A stretch of 64,000 bases of DNA from Marinomonas hwangdonensis (GTDB lineage Bacteria; Pseudomonadota; Gammaproteobacteria; Pseudomonadales; Marinomonadaceae), in the NCBI RefSeq assembly GCF_003721245.1, contig NZ_RIZG01000007.1, positions 1 through 64,000 of the forward strand, read 5' to 3'. A program made the translations under genes and the position numbers. Shown here piece by piece: positions 51,960 to 60,022 of this stretch. Position 1 is the stretch's first letter, and every line of letters starts with the position of its first letter. The notes beneath the pieces were generated by a model. The model saw only the letters and a program-made list of their open reading frames with translations. It did no database searches and was not told the DNA's origin.

Positions 51960-52796
51960 TTTTCGAGAAAGTGATGAGTACAGTTAGAGTTCAATTAGAA
52001 TATATATTCGAGTTTTTAAAAGGTAATCGGGACTTTAATCTACGTTTGCAGGAGCAGTTCTTTCTTCCTGTATTATCTGTTAATCGCAGTATTAATACTA
52101 AAGTAATCAACCTGTTATACCATGTTGCTAACACTCAGAGTCAACCTAAAATAGATCCATTATCTGAGTTTTATCGATCAGTATATGAAGATATCGACAA
52201 AACACAGACGTTTGAAAGTTTTGTTGAGCTACTAACTGGAAAGAAAAGCACATCGTTCAATGACCTTTACCAAGGATTACGAGCACAAAAAGGTTGGGGG
52301 AAAAAGACTGCCGCTCTATTTACTAAGGTGGTATACCAAGCTCATAGTAAATTGAGTGAAGATTGTCATTTTTGGGCAGATACACCCAATAAAATCATAG
52401 GAAATGATGAAATATGGCTACCTGTTGACGCTGTTATCATCCATATATTTGAACGGCTAGGTATGGAAAGGCCTAGCTTCGATAAAGTCAATAAGTTAAT
52501 AAAGCAGCACTACTCTGGCAATGACTTAGAGGTGTGGGATGATTTGTGGTTTTGGGGTTTCATTACTCAAAAAGGAACGGGGAGTAATCGGCAGATGGAA
52601 TGGAACGAGAATAAGTATTGGTCGTTAACTCATTCTGATAAAAATCCATTGATTATTAATGAAATCAAAGAAAACTCACTAGAGTTTATAGGCTTATTTG
52701 AAAAATATAACAAGTAATTTAAGAGTGATTCGCAAAGCTTGGCAGTTTCGTTTCGCTCCAGTATAGCCAAGCGCCGCTCACACCTTAATGCGGGCG
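51954..52796 (+). mobile_element. Gene cassette 4 (HhH-GPD-like protein)
   Basis: An 843-bp cassette from TT of GTTATAT to G of GTTATGC (52796). Its attC begins ATATAAC, an exact complement of its own 5' core. Confidence 0.85.
51974..52717 (+). CDS. HhH-GPD DNA glycosylase-like protein (cassette 4)
   Basis: This 247-residue protein is helical. Residues 101-113 (GLRAQKGWGKKTA) form a helix-hairpin-helix motif like that of endonuclease III, and Lys111 sits at the position of its catalytic Lys. About 40 residues later LPVDAVIIHIFERLG (149-163) matches the conserved VDTH-type segment with Asp152 at the catalytic Asp position. The iron-sulfur cysteines of EndoIII are absent. It could excise modified or damaged bases, including phage base modifications. 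Sequence outside these motifs is unfamiliar. The stop lies within the attC start. Confidence 0.6.
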   Translation: MSTVRVQLEYIFEFLKGNRDFNLRLQEQFFLPVLSVNRSINTKVINLLYHVANTQSQPKIDPLSEFYRSVYEDIDKTQTFESFVELLTGKKSTSFNDLYQGLRAQKGWGKKTAALFTKVVYQAHSKLSEDCHFWADTPNKIIGNDEIWLPVDAVIIHIFERLGMERPSFDKVNKLIKQHYSGNDLEVWDDLWFWGFITQKGTGSNRQMEWNENKYWSLTHSDKNPLIINEIKENSLEFIGLFEKYNK

Positions 52797-52802
52797 TTAT
52801 GC
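52705..52802 (+). other. attC site 4
   Basis: ATATAAC (52705-52711) to GTTATGC (52796-52802), 98 bp. Arms TTAAGAGTGA/TCACACCTTAA and GCTTGGC/GCCAAGC are obvious. The pattern resembles attC sites of Vibrio and Shewanella chromosomal integrons. Confidence 0.9.
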
Positions 52803-52935
52803 AGCTAGGTGACACTGATCGCAGTTAGCTTTGCCACAGAGTCAATCGGTGCTGAGTAAATTGGTCGAGATATAACTTAAATAATACATTCACAGCGATA
52901 ACTTCACCGCCCCTAAGAAGACTTTCCCCAAAAAT

Positions 52936-53823
52936 CTAACTAATTCCAGCAGCAGTAGCTCTATCTTGTCGTGGCGATTTATCAAATTTTCTCGTGTATT
53001 CACGACTGAATTGAGCGGAGTTATCGTAGCCAACCTCAAAGCCAATCATGGCGATTGGGCGTGTACTTTCGCGTACTAAGGTTTGTGCTTTAAGTAGGCG
53101 TAATTCTTTGGCGTAGGTGAGCGGACTCATGCCTGTGATGGTTTTGAAATGTTGATGCAAGGCCGAGCGACTCATGCCAGATTCTTTGGATAACTCTGCG
53201 ATGGATAGGTTTTTACTGAGATCGTCGTTGATGAGTTTAATGATTTTGGCCACTTGCGCCGATTTATCGCCATGCCATACCAAGCGCATTAGTCGATGGC
53301 CGATTTCTGAATGCAGCAAGCGCGCATGAATTTCGTCTTCAATTAAGGGCGCAATCATTGGCGCAAGGGTTGGCTCGTTCGCTAATTCAATCAATCGTTC
53401 TAGCGCCTGTGCGACTTCGTTTGGCACTTGGTGACAGCCAATGGCAGCGCCATCATCTGCCGGATGCGTGGTGTATGTTGGATCAGAATAACGCAATAAT
53501 TTTTCTCGATCTAACGGCAAGATCACTGCAACATATGGCGTTTGCATTGATGCCTGAGTGATTTGCGAAATTACCGGAATATGATGGCTCACCAAAATCA
53601 TCTTGGCTTGGTTGCAGCGTACTTGGTGCTCGCCGGCAGAGACTTGTTTCTCACCCTGTAGTACCAAGCACAACAGTGGTTGATACACCGAAGATTCAAT
53701 CGGCGTAGGTGCGCTGAAAGAGGCTATCACTAATTTGCTGTAGTCAAATTGCAGGTAACCACCAAGGATATTCTGGCGCTGGATGCAGTTTTGGGTAAGG
53801 GTGAGTAGAGTGTCAATGGCCAT
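52936..53823 (-). CDS. AraC family transcriptional regulator (cassette 5)
   Basis: This regulator of about 295 residues has an AraC_N cupin-like domain (about 20-165; SVYQPLLCLVLQGEKQVSAG) and a C-terminal double helix-turn-helix (about 190-285; SIAELSKESGMSRSALHQHFK and IGFEVGYDNSAQFSREY). It is divergent from the aldo-keto reductase gene and most likely switches it on in response to a small molecule. The ATG at 53823 (MAIDTLLTL) is preferred as the family N terminus; an in-frame ATG lies at 53853. Base composition is close to the chromosome, unlike cassettes 1-4. Confidence 0.88.
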   Translation of the reverse strand: MAIDTLLTLTQNCIQRQNILGGYLQFDYSKLVIASFSAPTPIESSVYQPLLCLVLQGEKQVSAGEHQVRCNQAKMILVSHHIPVISQITQASMQTPYVAVILPLDREKLLRYSDPTYTTHPADDGAAIGCHQVPNEVAQALERLIELANEPTLAPMIAPLIEDEIHARLLHSEIGHRLMRLVWHGDKSAQVAKIIKLINDDLSKNLSIAELSKESGMSRSALHQHFKTITGMSPLTYAKELRLLKAQTLVRESTRPIAMIGFEVGYDNSAQFSREYTRKFDKSPRQDRATAAGIS

Positions 53824-53994
53824 CGTTCGCTTCACATGGTTTGATAAATACATACCATCAAAAATATAACGTGTATTTCGCTATAGATCTATAATTTTGG
53901 ATTATTGTGCAAATAAAATGGAGTATTAGCCAGTTTATATCTAGTGATATGGATTATAAATACAGTCACTTTCATTCGATATTTGGGATTAATT

Positions 53995-54906
53995 ATGGAC
54001 ATGTCACAATCAACTCTCAATAAACTGGGTATGCCGTTGGTAGGCTTTGGTACTTATCAACTTTCAACCGAGCAAGCGGAGATATGTGTACGCGATGCCT
54101 TACAGGCTGGATTTCGCCATATTGATTCGGCGCAGGGCTACAATAACGAGGTTGGTACGGGGAAAGCCATAAAAACCGCTGGCATTGCCCGCGATGAAAT
54201 ATTTATTACGACCAAGCTGTTTCCAGGTTATGCGCCGTGGGGTTCTGCAGAGAAAACATTCGACGACACCATTAATACTCTTAAGCACCAATTGTCCGAG
54301 TTGCAATTGGATTATGTGGATATGTATATGATTCACGCACCGTTCTCTAGTCTGAGATTAGAGCAGTGGCAAGCGTGCATGGAGTTAAAAAAATCGGGTT
54401 TAACCAAGCATATTGGTGTGGCGAATTACAACATTGAGCGCCTTGAAGAAATCATTATGACCGGATTAGCCTTGCCAGAAGCCAACCAAATTGAATTTCA
54501 CCCGCTTTGTGCTCAAGTGAAATTGACCGAATTTATGCTCCAAAAGGGGATTGTGCCAATTGCCTATAGCTCGCTCGCACCACTGGCGAGTTGGCGAATG
54601 GAAGCCGGCCAAGGCGGCGAGGTGTTATCAGAAATCAAAGGTGAGAGCCAAATTGTGCTTAATGAAATGGCCAACCGCATGAAGGTGCCGCAAGCCAAAT
54701 TATTATTAAGATGGGGCATGCAGCATGGCTATTGTGTGCTCACCAAAAGCAGCAAACCTGAGCGTATTCGAGATAACTTGAATATTTTTGATTTTAGTAT
54801 TTCAGATCAAGACATGGCGCGCCTAGATCAGCTTAATCAAAACCAAGCTATCGCTTGGGCAGCAAATGGCTTAAATCCAATGGATGTTGCTGATCCGCTT
54901 AAATAG
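53995..54906 (+). CDS. Aldo-keto reductase (cassette 5)
   Basis: This 303-residue NADPH-dependent oxidoreductase has the catalytic tetrad Asp44, Tyr49, Lys74 and His114 (RHIDSAQGYNNE, ITTKLFP, YMIHAP). The TIM barrel is complete and ends with the cofactor-binding segment VLTKSSKPERIRDNL. Substrate is unknown; such enzymes detoxify aldehydes and ketones. The ATG at 53995 follows GGGATTAA; another ATG lies two codons later. It lies about 100 bp before attC5 and is the only cassette gene here with its own dedicated regulator. Confidence 0.9.
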   Translation: MDMSQSTLNKLGMPLVGFGTYQLSTEQAEICVRDALQAGFRHIDSAQGYNNEVGTGKAIKTAGIARDEIFITTKLFPGYAPWGSAEKTFDDTINTLKHQLSELQLDYVDMYMIHAPFSSLRLEQWQACMELKKSGLTKHIGVANYNIERLEEIIMTGLALPEANQIEFHPLCAQVKLTEFMLQKGIVPIAYSSLAPLASWRMEAGQGGEVLSEIKGESQIVLNEMANRMKVPQAKLLLRWGMQHGYCVLTKSSKPERIRDNLNIFDFSISDQDMARLDQLNQNQAIAWAANGLNPMDVADPLK

Positions 54907-55001
54907 AGTGTTTTAGGGCTGGCAGATTGACAATGCTTTTGGATTTTTGCAAGACTTACGGGCTGGTTGCTTCAAAATAGCGTACAAGTGTTGCATAAAT
55001 C

Positions 55002-55073
55002 GCATAACAATCGCATGTTGCCGGACTGGTTTTCCGCTGCGCTCCAATTTTACCGCAGAGCGCAGCGTTATGA
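55002..55073 (+). other. attC site 5 (last of the array)
   Basis: GCATAAC (55002-55008) to GTTATGA (55067-55073), 72 bp. The 10-base arms CGCTGCGCTC/GAGCGCAGCG are perfect. It is shorter than the other four, like attC sites of mobile integrons. Confidence 0.8.
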
Positions 55074-55092
55074 ATCGGCACGGAGAGAGCCA

Positions 55093-55361
55093 GCTAACAA
55101 GACACCCACCCACACAAACCATGCCAAGAGCCAGAAGTCAGCCAGTTAGTTTACAAGATACGCCTTACTATCACTGTGTTTCACGCTGTGTTTGTAGGGC
55201 GTTTTTATGTGGTGAAGATCCTGTCTCTGGTGCAAGTTTTGATCATCGCCGTGGTTCGGTCGAAAGGCAATAAAAAATGAATTTCACATAAATACCCTCT
55301 CTGGATATGGCTGTTTTGTATGATGAATACTGCTACTTAGTGTGGGTGTCTTAGTTAAAGC
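55093..55361 (+). mobile_element. Internally deleted REP-associated transposase element
   Basis: AAGACACCCAC (55099-55109) and its inverse GTGGGTGTCTT (55342-55352) mark the two ends, with AGCTAAC and TTAAAGCT-like bases further out. Between them is only the 5' end of a transposase gene. The element abuts the last attC site with about 20 bases between, and the chromosome resumes after it. Confidence 0.6.
55121..55273 (+). pseudogene. Truncated REP-associated tyrosine transposase (RAYT, Y1_Tnp)
   Basis: The 50-codon ORF begins MPRARSQPVSLQDTPYYHCV and continues SRCVCRAFLCGEDPVSGASF, the highly typical N terminus of REP-associated tyrosine transposases. These are normally about 300 residues. 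It then stops after an unrelated RRGSVERQ tail, so the HUH-type catalytic His pair and the Tyr are lost. This is a dead copy produced by internal deletion. Confidence 0.85.
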
Positions 55362-55365
55362 TTTC

Positions 55366-55411
55366 GGAGTCTGTCGCATTTTTGCATTCAACTGCCACAG
55401 ACTCCATTTTT
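55366..55411 (+). terminator. Intrinsic terminator-like hairpin
   Basis: GGAGTCTGT (55366-55374) pairs perfectly with ACAGACTCC (55397-55405) and is followed by ATTTTT. The loop is 22 bases long. It would stop transcription coming from the integron. Confidence 0.6.
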
Positions 55412-55431
55412 CCGTTACTTACTATTTCTCA

Positions 55432-56502
55432 TCACTGAACAGATGTTGGCGTCTGTGTGAATATATAACTTACCGCTTGGGCCAGTTTCGGGCTGACGTG
55501 GCCGCTGCGTAGGAGTGTCCAAAGGGGTTGTTTGGCTTCAGGGTGTTGGCTGAGTTCGGCGGCGATTTGTTTGAATGCGATGTAGCCATCTTCTCGGTGT
55601 GCCAGTTTTTCCATGATGATTCGCAGTAGCTGTGGGTTTTGACCAAGCCAATGAGGGCATTTTGCGGCGAGGGCGACTATTTTGTGAAGGTCGTCATCCG
55701 TGCAGTCTGTCAGGCTGCCCAATAAACCGAACAAGGGCAGCAATAGGGTATCGTCTAAATCGGCTCTGGATAGGGCGCGTAGGTAGCTGGCTTGCATCAG
55801 TGCGTCTGGCTCGGTTTGTAGCCGTTGGATCAGGGTTGTTTGCAGTGAGTTGGGCAGTGTTTCGTGTTCAAGAGCGTGACATAAGGCGCTGACAAGGGGC
55901 TTGGCGGCTTGCTGAATGGCCTTTTGTATGAGTGCTTGGTAGTTGGTTTCGTTGACTCTGGCAGCGAGTTCGGCAATGCCTTGCAGGCCGAGTGTCTGCC
56001 AGCGGTCGCCTTGTTCACTTAGGTCTGACGAAAGGTGCTGAACCACGTCGTCAAAGTAGTGCGACGGTGCTTGGTGAAGATTCTTGCCAAGAATAGCGTG
56101 AAAACTGGCCATGCGTTCTTGATCGGGTTTGAAAGCATAAGGGCTGTCTTCGAGGGCTTCGGATAAACCGGCTTCTTCACCTTTGTGCAGTATTTTATCG
56201 ACGATACTCTTGATGAAGTGATCTCGCGTGCCTAGGTTTAAGCAGCCCGCTTCGTCGAGTGGCATTTTGATGAACCAAATGACACTAGCATTGGCACTGT
56301 CTTTTTTCGCAGTGTCTTTTGATTTTAACAGGCAGGCCAGCCAGGCGTGTTGACGAAAGGGAAAAGGGTAGGCTTGTTGTTTGCGGTCGAACTGTATGGC
56401 TTGCTGCGGAGTGATTTTGGTGATATTACGCCCTAGGTCGTAGTAGCTCACGTCACAGCCGACCATATCAAATAAGTCAGAAAGCGATTCTATTTTGTTC
56501 AT
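55432..56502 (-). CDS. DUF3549 family protein
   Basis: This 356-residue protein matches DUF3549, a family found in Pseudomonas and relatives. The N-terminal SLSDLFDMVGCDVSYYDLGR and AYPFPFRQHAWLACLL are typical. The rest is built of helical, HEAT-like units. It is cytoplasmic by sequence, divergent from the yqcC-DUF1853 pair, and of unknown function. A GATCAA/TTGATC inverted repeat at 56555-56570 lies in the intergenic region. Confidence 0.87.
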   Translation of the reverse strand: MNKIESLSDLFDMVGCDVSYYDLGRNITKITPQQAIQFDRKQQAYPFPFRQHAWLACLLKSKDTAKKDSANASVIWFIKMPLDEAGCLNLGTRDHFIKSIVDKILHKGEEAGLSEALEDSPYAFKPDQERMASFHAILGKNLHQAPSHYFDDVVQHLSSDLSEQGDRWQTLGLQGIAELAARVNETNYQALIQKAIQQAAKPLVSALCHALEHETLPNSLQTTLIQRLQTEPDALMQASYLRALSRADLDDTLLLPLFGLLGSLTDCTDDDLHKIVALAAKCPHWLGQNPQLLRIIMEKLAHREDGYIAFKQIAAELSQHPEAKQPLWTLLRSGHVSPKLAQAVSYIFTQTPTSVQ

Positions 56503-56628
56503 GATAAAATGTGGACTCGTTTTGTCGATAAAATACGGTGTTGTTCGAGTTACTGATCAAGCGATTGATCGGGTTATCGATTAACATAAAGATGCAGTAT
56601 ATTAACGTTTTTCACAGGAGAAATCAGG

Positions 56629-56970
56629 TTGGAAAAACCCTTTTCGGCGTATCATGTGTTGGCTGACTTGATTATGGATTTGCAAGTGGCGATGCAAAGT
56701 GCAGGTGTGTGGGAGTGCGAAACGCCATCTGACCTTGCTTTGCAAAGTGTGGAGCCTTTTTGTGTGGATACCATGGCCTTTGAGCAGTGGTTGCGTTTCG
56801 TTATGATTGAACGCTTTAAAATAATGATGGCGACAGGCGAGGCGTTGCCTAAACGTTGTCATATTGCGCCGATGGCAGAAGAGGCTTTTAAAAACCGTTC
56901 CCATGACAGTGTGCGTCAATTGGTTCACTGTTTAAATCGAATTGATCAGCATTTAAGTGGTCTATCGTGA
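56629..56970 (+). CDS. yqcC: YqcC family protein (DUF446)
   Basis: This 113-residue helical protein is of the YqcC family (VECETPSDLALQSVEPFCVDT-like stretch and FEQWLRFVMIERFK). The start is TTG, supported by AGGAG eight bases ahead and by the absence of an earlier ATG; the first in-frame ATG comes 16 codons later. It overlaps the following gene by four bases. In enterobacteria yqcC lies beside truC; its function is not settled. Confidence 0.82.
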   Translation: MEKPFSAYHVLADLIMDLQVAMQSAGVWECETPSDLALQSVEPFCVDTMAFEQWLRFVMIERFKIMMATGEALPKRCHIAPMAEEAFKNRSHDSVRQLVHCLNRIDQHLSGLS

Positions 56971-57830
56971 GGTTAGATGCCTTTCGTCACCCTTTAGTAA
57001 GAGATTTGGCCTGGCTGGTGGAAGGGCATTATATAGAACGAGATTGTTGTCTTGAAGATTATTGGCTTGCTGATGTTGAGGCGCGTTTATTGGTCTTGGA
57101 TCAAGCCCCAGCGCCTTTGATTGAGGCCTTGGCGCAGTGTAAGTCGCATTTTCTTGGCAGTTATTTTGAGACGCTGTTTTCGTTTGCGATTGAACATTTA
57201 TCCTCTCTTAATGTACTAAAGGAGCATTTTCAGATCACTCAAGATGGCAAGACACTAGGGGAAGTGGATCTCCTAGTGGAAACGCCGGAGGGCGAGCTTG
57301 TTCAGTTTGAGATTGCGATTAAGTTTTACTTAGAGCGGCCGGATCTTTCGCCGCATCATTGGATTGGTCCGAACAAAAACGACAGCTTGCTCAAAAAAGT
57401 CACCCGAGCGAGGGAGCATCAGTTATGTATTTTGCAGACGAATGCGGGTTTGTCTGCGATTCAGGACATAGCTAAGGGGCGCGTGCCCCGCGAGTGTTTA
57501 CTGATTTTTGGGCGTTTGTACCTTGAGTTGGGTGACGAGGCAAGTGTAACGGCTTGGATGGAACAGACGTACTATGGCGGATGGATCCGTGTGTCTCAGT
57601 TGTCCCTACTAACGCCTTACTTTTCCGATTTTTCGATCATTGAAAAGCCCCACTGGTTGGCACCGCGAAATATAAATGATAAATTCGCTTCCAATTTTCT
57701 GCAATCTGCCTACAATCTTGTAGGCGAATTCCTACATGATGACAGGCCTAAGCACGCACTTTTTAGACAAGCGTCCGACAGCATATACTCCTCTTTTCGA
57801 AGCGTATTCATTGTTCCAGATTCATGGTAA
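56967..57830 (+). CDS. DUF1853 family protein
   Basis: This 287-residue protein matches DUF1853. The core GEVDLLVETPEGELVQFEIAIKFYL (about residues 105-130) has the acidic-to-lysine spacing (E..D...E.K) of PD-(D/E)XK nuclease folds, so a nuclease-like activity is possible but unproven. The start is GTG, overlapping the previous stop by four bases. It precedes the GGDEF-EAL gene by 46 bases. Confidence 0.83.
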   Translation: MRLDAFRHPLVRDLAWLVEGHYIERDCCLEDYWLADVEARLLVLDQAPAPLIEALAQCKSHFLGSYFETLFSFAIEHLSSLNVLKEHFQITQDGKTLGEVDLLVETPEGELVQFEIAIKFYLERPDLSPHHWIGPNKNDSLLKKVTRAREHQLCILQTNAGLSAIQDIAKGRVPRECLLIFGRLYLELGDEASVTAWMEQTYYGGWIRVSQLSLLTPYFSDFSIIEKPHWLAPRNINDKFASNFLQSAYNLVGEFLHDDRPKHALFRQASDSIYSSFRSVFIVPDSW

Positions 57831-57876
57831 GACAGGATTTAACAGACGACCCGTTTTCAAGCAGTATTTAAAGTAA

Positions 57877-59889
57877 ATGACTGATTTATTAGCGTTATTG
57901 CGTTATAAAATGCCTTCTGCGGCTTGGATTATTGATATTCAAGCGTCTAGGGTGTGTTGCAGCAATGCAGCTGCGAAAGCCTTGTTGAGCGATTCTTTGC
58001 ATGATATTGAATCCGGTCAGCGTGTGATTGAAGACGAGCTTAAGGTGCGTTTGTCACATTATTTAGAAACGCTGGAAGTGGGTGACGCCTTACCTTTTAA
58101 GTGGCCATTCACGGGCAACGATGGCGCTCAGTATCATGTTAGCGGTTCGGTCGTGGCGTTAGATGATGGTCATAAAGGCGTGTTGTGTGAAGCGCATCCT
58201 TCGATCGGTGCCTCTGTGAGCACGCCATCTGTTGTGCCTGCTTTCTGTCCATTGACTCAATTTGAAACACTTTCTTTTGCGATGTTTGACCTTAATGGTC
58301 ATTTTATCGACGCCAGTGCCTATTTTGTGGCATCTTTTGGCGATATCCAACATATTCGAGATTTGTTTGCCCACGCAGGTGCGGCGAACAGTTTTATGAC
58401 TCGATTTTCTCAGCAAAATAGCCTGTCCCAAGAGATACGCTTGTCTTCCTTGGCGGGAGTGCGTTGGCATACCATAGAAATCACCTATAACTCGACCGAT
58501 CAGACGGCGTATTTACTGACGCAAGATATTCAAGAAAAGCGCGAGCACGAAATTGCTTTGTACCGACTGAATAACTACGACGGGCTGACAAATTTACCTA
58601 ACCGCAATTTGCTGTATCAACAATTGGAAAGCGCTTTTGATAATGCGCGAAGACGAGATCGTCAGTTTGGGCTCTTGTACGTTGATTTAGACAGTTTCAA
58701 AGTCATTAATGATAATTTTGGTCATCGTGTTGGTGATGAACTGATCCAGCGCGTAGCAGAGCGATTAAAAGACAATATTCCCACTAGAGCGTGCTTGTAC
58801 CGTTTGGGTGGAGACGAATTTGTTGTGGTGTTGGAAAATACGCGTGATGTGGCTGAATTGGAAAGCATCGCGGAAAGTATTATGCAGAATGCGGGCAACA
58901 CTTATCCGGTTGCGGGAATGGAGATGATGATCACCGCGAGCATTGGTATTGCCAGTTACCCTCAGCACGCAAGTGACGTGGACAGTATGTTGAAAAACGC
59001 TGACGTCGCCATGTATCGAGCCAAGTCCATGGGGCATAACATGTACGTGGTCTATCAAAATACCATGTCGGATAATTCAAATGCTTATCTCACCTTGGGC
59101 GGCAGCTTTCGTAAAGCGATTGATGAAGAGCAGTTCGTGTTGTTTTACCAGCCAAAGATTCGTCTTCCTGACGAGGTAGTGATTGGGGCAGAGGCTCTAA
59201 TTCGTTGGGTGCATCCAGAGTTGGGCATGATCAGTCCAGATAGTTTTATCCCATTGGCGGAAGAAAGCGGGTTGATTTTGCCTTTGGGTGAGTGGGTGAT
59301 TCGTCGAGCATGTCGCCAGTTGCAAGAATGGCGAGAAGCAGGGTATGCCCCTATAACTATTTCTGTCAATTTATCTAGCCGTCAATTTATGCAGGCAGAT
59401 TTGGTTGATATGGTGAGACAAGCGCTTGAAGACACGGGAGTGGATCCTCAGTATTTAGAGCTTGAGTTGACAGAAAGTATGTTAATGGCGGATGCGCAAC
59501 AGTCGATAGAAAAGCTGCACAGCTTTCGAAAACTGGGGTTAACCTTATCTATTGATGATTTCGGTACGGGTTATTCTTCTTTGGCATACTTGAAAAAATT
59601 CCCAATTCAGACTTTAAAAATTGACCGTTCGTTTATTCATGATTTGGGTATTGATGGCGATAATGACGCGATTGTGAAAGCCACCATTGCCATGGCCAAT
59701 GGTTTAAGTTTAAAGGTGATTGCCGAAGGCGTGGAAAGTCGTTCCCAGATAGATTCTTTAAATGGCTATCACTGTCAGGAGGTGCAAGGGTATTTGTTCT
59801 CCAAGCCCCTTCCTGATGTCGAGTTTCGCGCTTTTATGCAAGGCTATGTGGCTTCACCTTCTTGCTCAAAAGGCGTTCTACTGCAATAG
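57877..59889 (+). CDS. PAS-GGDEF-EAL protein (cyclic-di-GMP turnover)
   Basis: This 670-residue protein has two PAS-like segments (about 1-110 and 125-225), a GGDEF domain (about 235-400) with the full GGDEF motif at 311-315, and an EAL domain (about 410-655) with EAL at 439-441 and DDFGTGYSSL at 560-569. Both catalytic motifs are intact, so it may both make and break cyclic di-GMP. It has no membrane segment. The I-site RxxD is not obvious. The signal it senses is unknown. Confidence 0.92.
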   Translation: MTDLLALLRYKMPSAAWIIDIQASRVCCSNAAAKALLSDSLHDIESGQRVIEDELKVRLSHYLETLEVGDALPFKWPFTGNDGAQYHVSGSVVALDDGHKGVLCEAHPSIGASVSTPSVVPAFCPLTQFETLSFAMFDLNGHFIDASAYFVASFGDIQHIRDLFAHAGAANSFMTRFSQQNSLSQEIRLSSLAGVRWHTIEITYNSTDQTAYLLTQDIQEKREHEIALYRLNNYDGLTNLPNRNLLYQQLESAFDNARRRDRQFGLLYVDLDSFKVINDNFGHRVGDELIQRVAERLKDNIPTRACLYRLGGDEFVVVLENTRDVAELESIAESIMQNAGNTYPVAGMEMMITASIGIASYPQHASDVDSMLKNADVAMYRAKSMGHNMYVVYQNTMSDNSNAYLTLGGSFRKAIDEEQFVLFYQPKIRLPDEVVIGAEALIRWVHPELGMISPDSFIPLAEESGLILPLGEWVIRRACRQLQEWREAGYAPITISVNLSSRQFMQADLVDMVRQALEDTGVDPQYLELELTESMLMADAQQSIEKLHSFRKLGLTLSIDDFGTGYSSLAYLKKFPIQTLKIDRSFIHDLGIDGDNDAIVKATIAMANGLSLKVIAEGVESRSQIDSLNGYHCQEVQGYLFSKPLPDVEFRAFMQGYVASPSCSKGVLLQ

Positions 59890-60022
59890 TGAGTCAAGCA
59901 ACCTTGCTTTCTCGAGTGAAATTCAAGACGTAAAACGGTGCTACTGGTTGGTTTTCGTATTCTCATGCTTTTCAATGAGTTATGATTGGCGCAAATGCTC
60001 ATCTAAATAGTATGGATATCTT

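Larger units (their letters stand above)
52797..55067 (+). mobile_element. Gene cassette 5 (AraC regulator plus aldo-keto reductase)
   Basis: A 2271-bp cassette from TT of GTTATGC to G of GTTATGA (55067). Its attC begins GCATAAC, the exact complement of its own 5' core. It carries a divergent gene pair with an internal promoter region. Confidence 0.8.

Noticed and set aside
49091-55073. Possible CRISPR array from the repeated attC-like elements
   Set aside because: The elements are 72-104 bp, differ in sequence, are separated by whole genes and end in GTTRRRY-type cores; they are attC sites, not direct repeats with spacers.
55073-55121. A sixth cassette starting at GTTATGA
   Set aside because: No matching TCATAAC-started attC is seen downstream; the sequence runs directly into the RAYT remnant.
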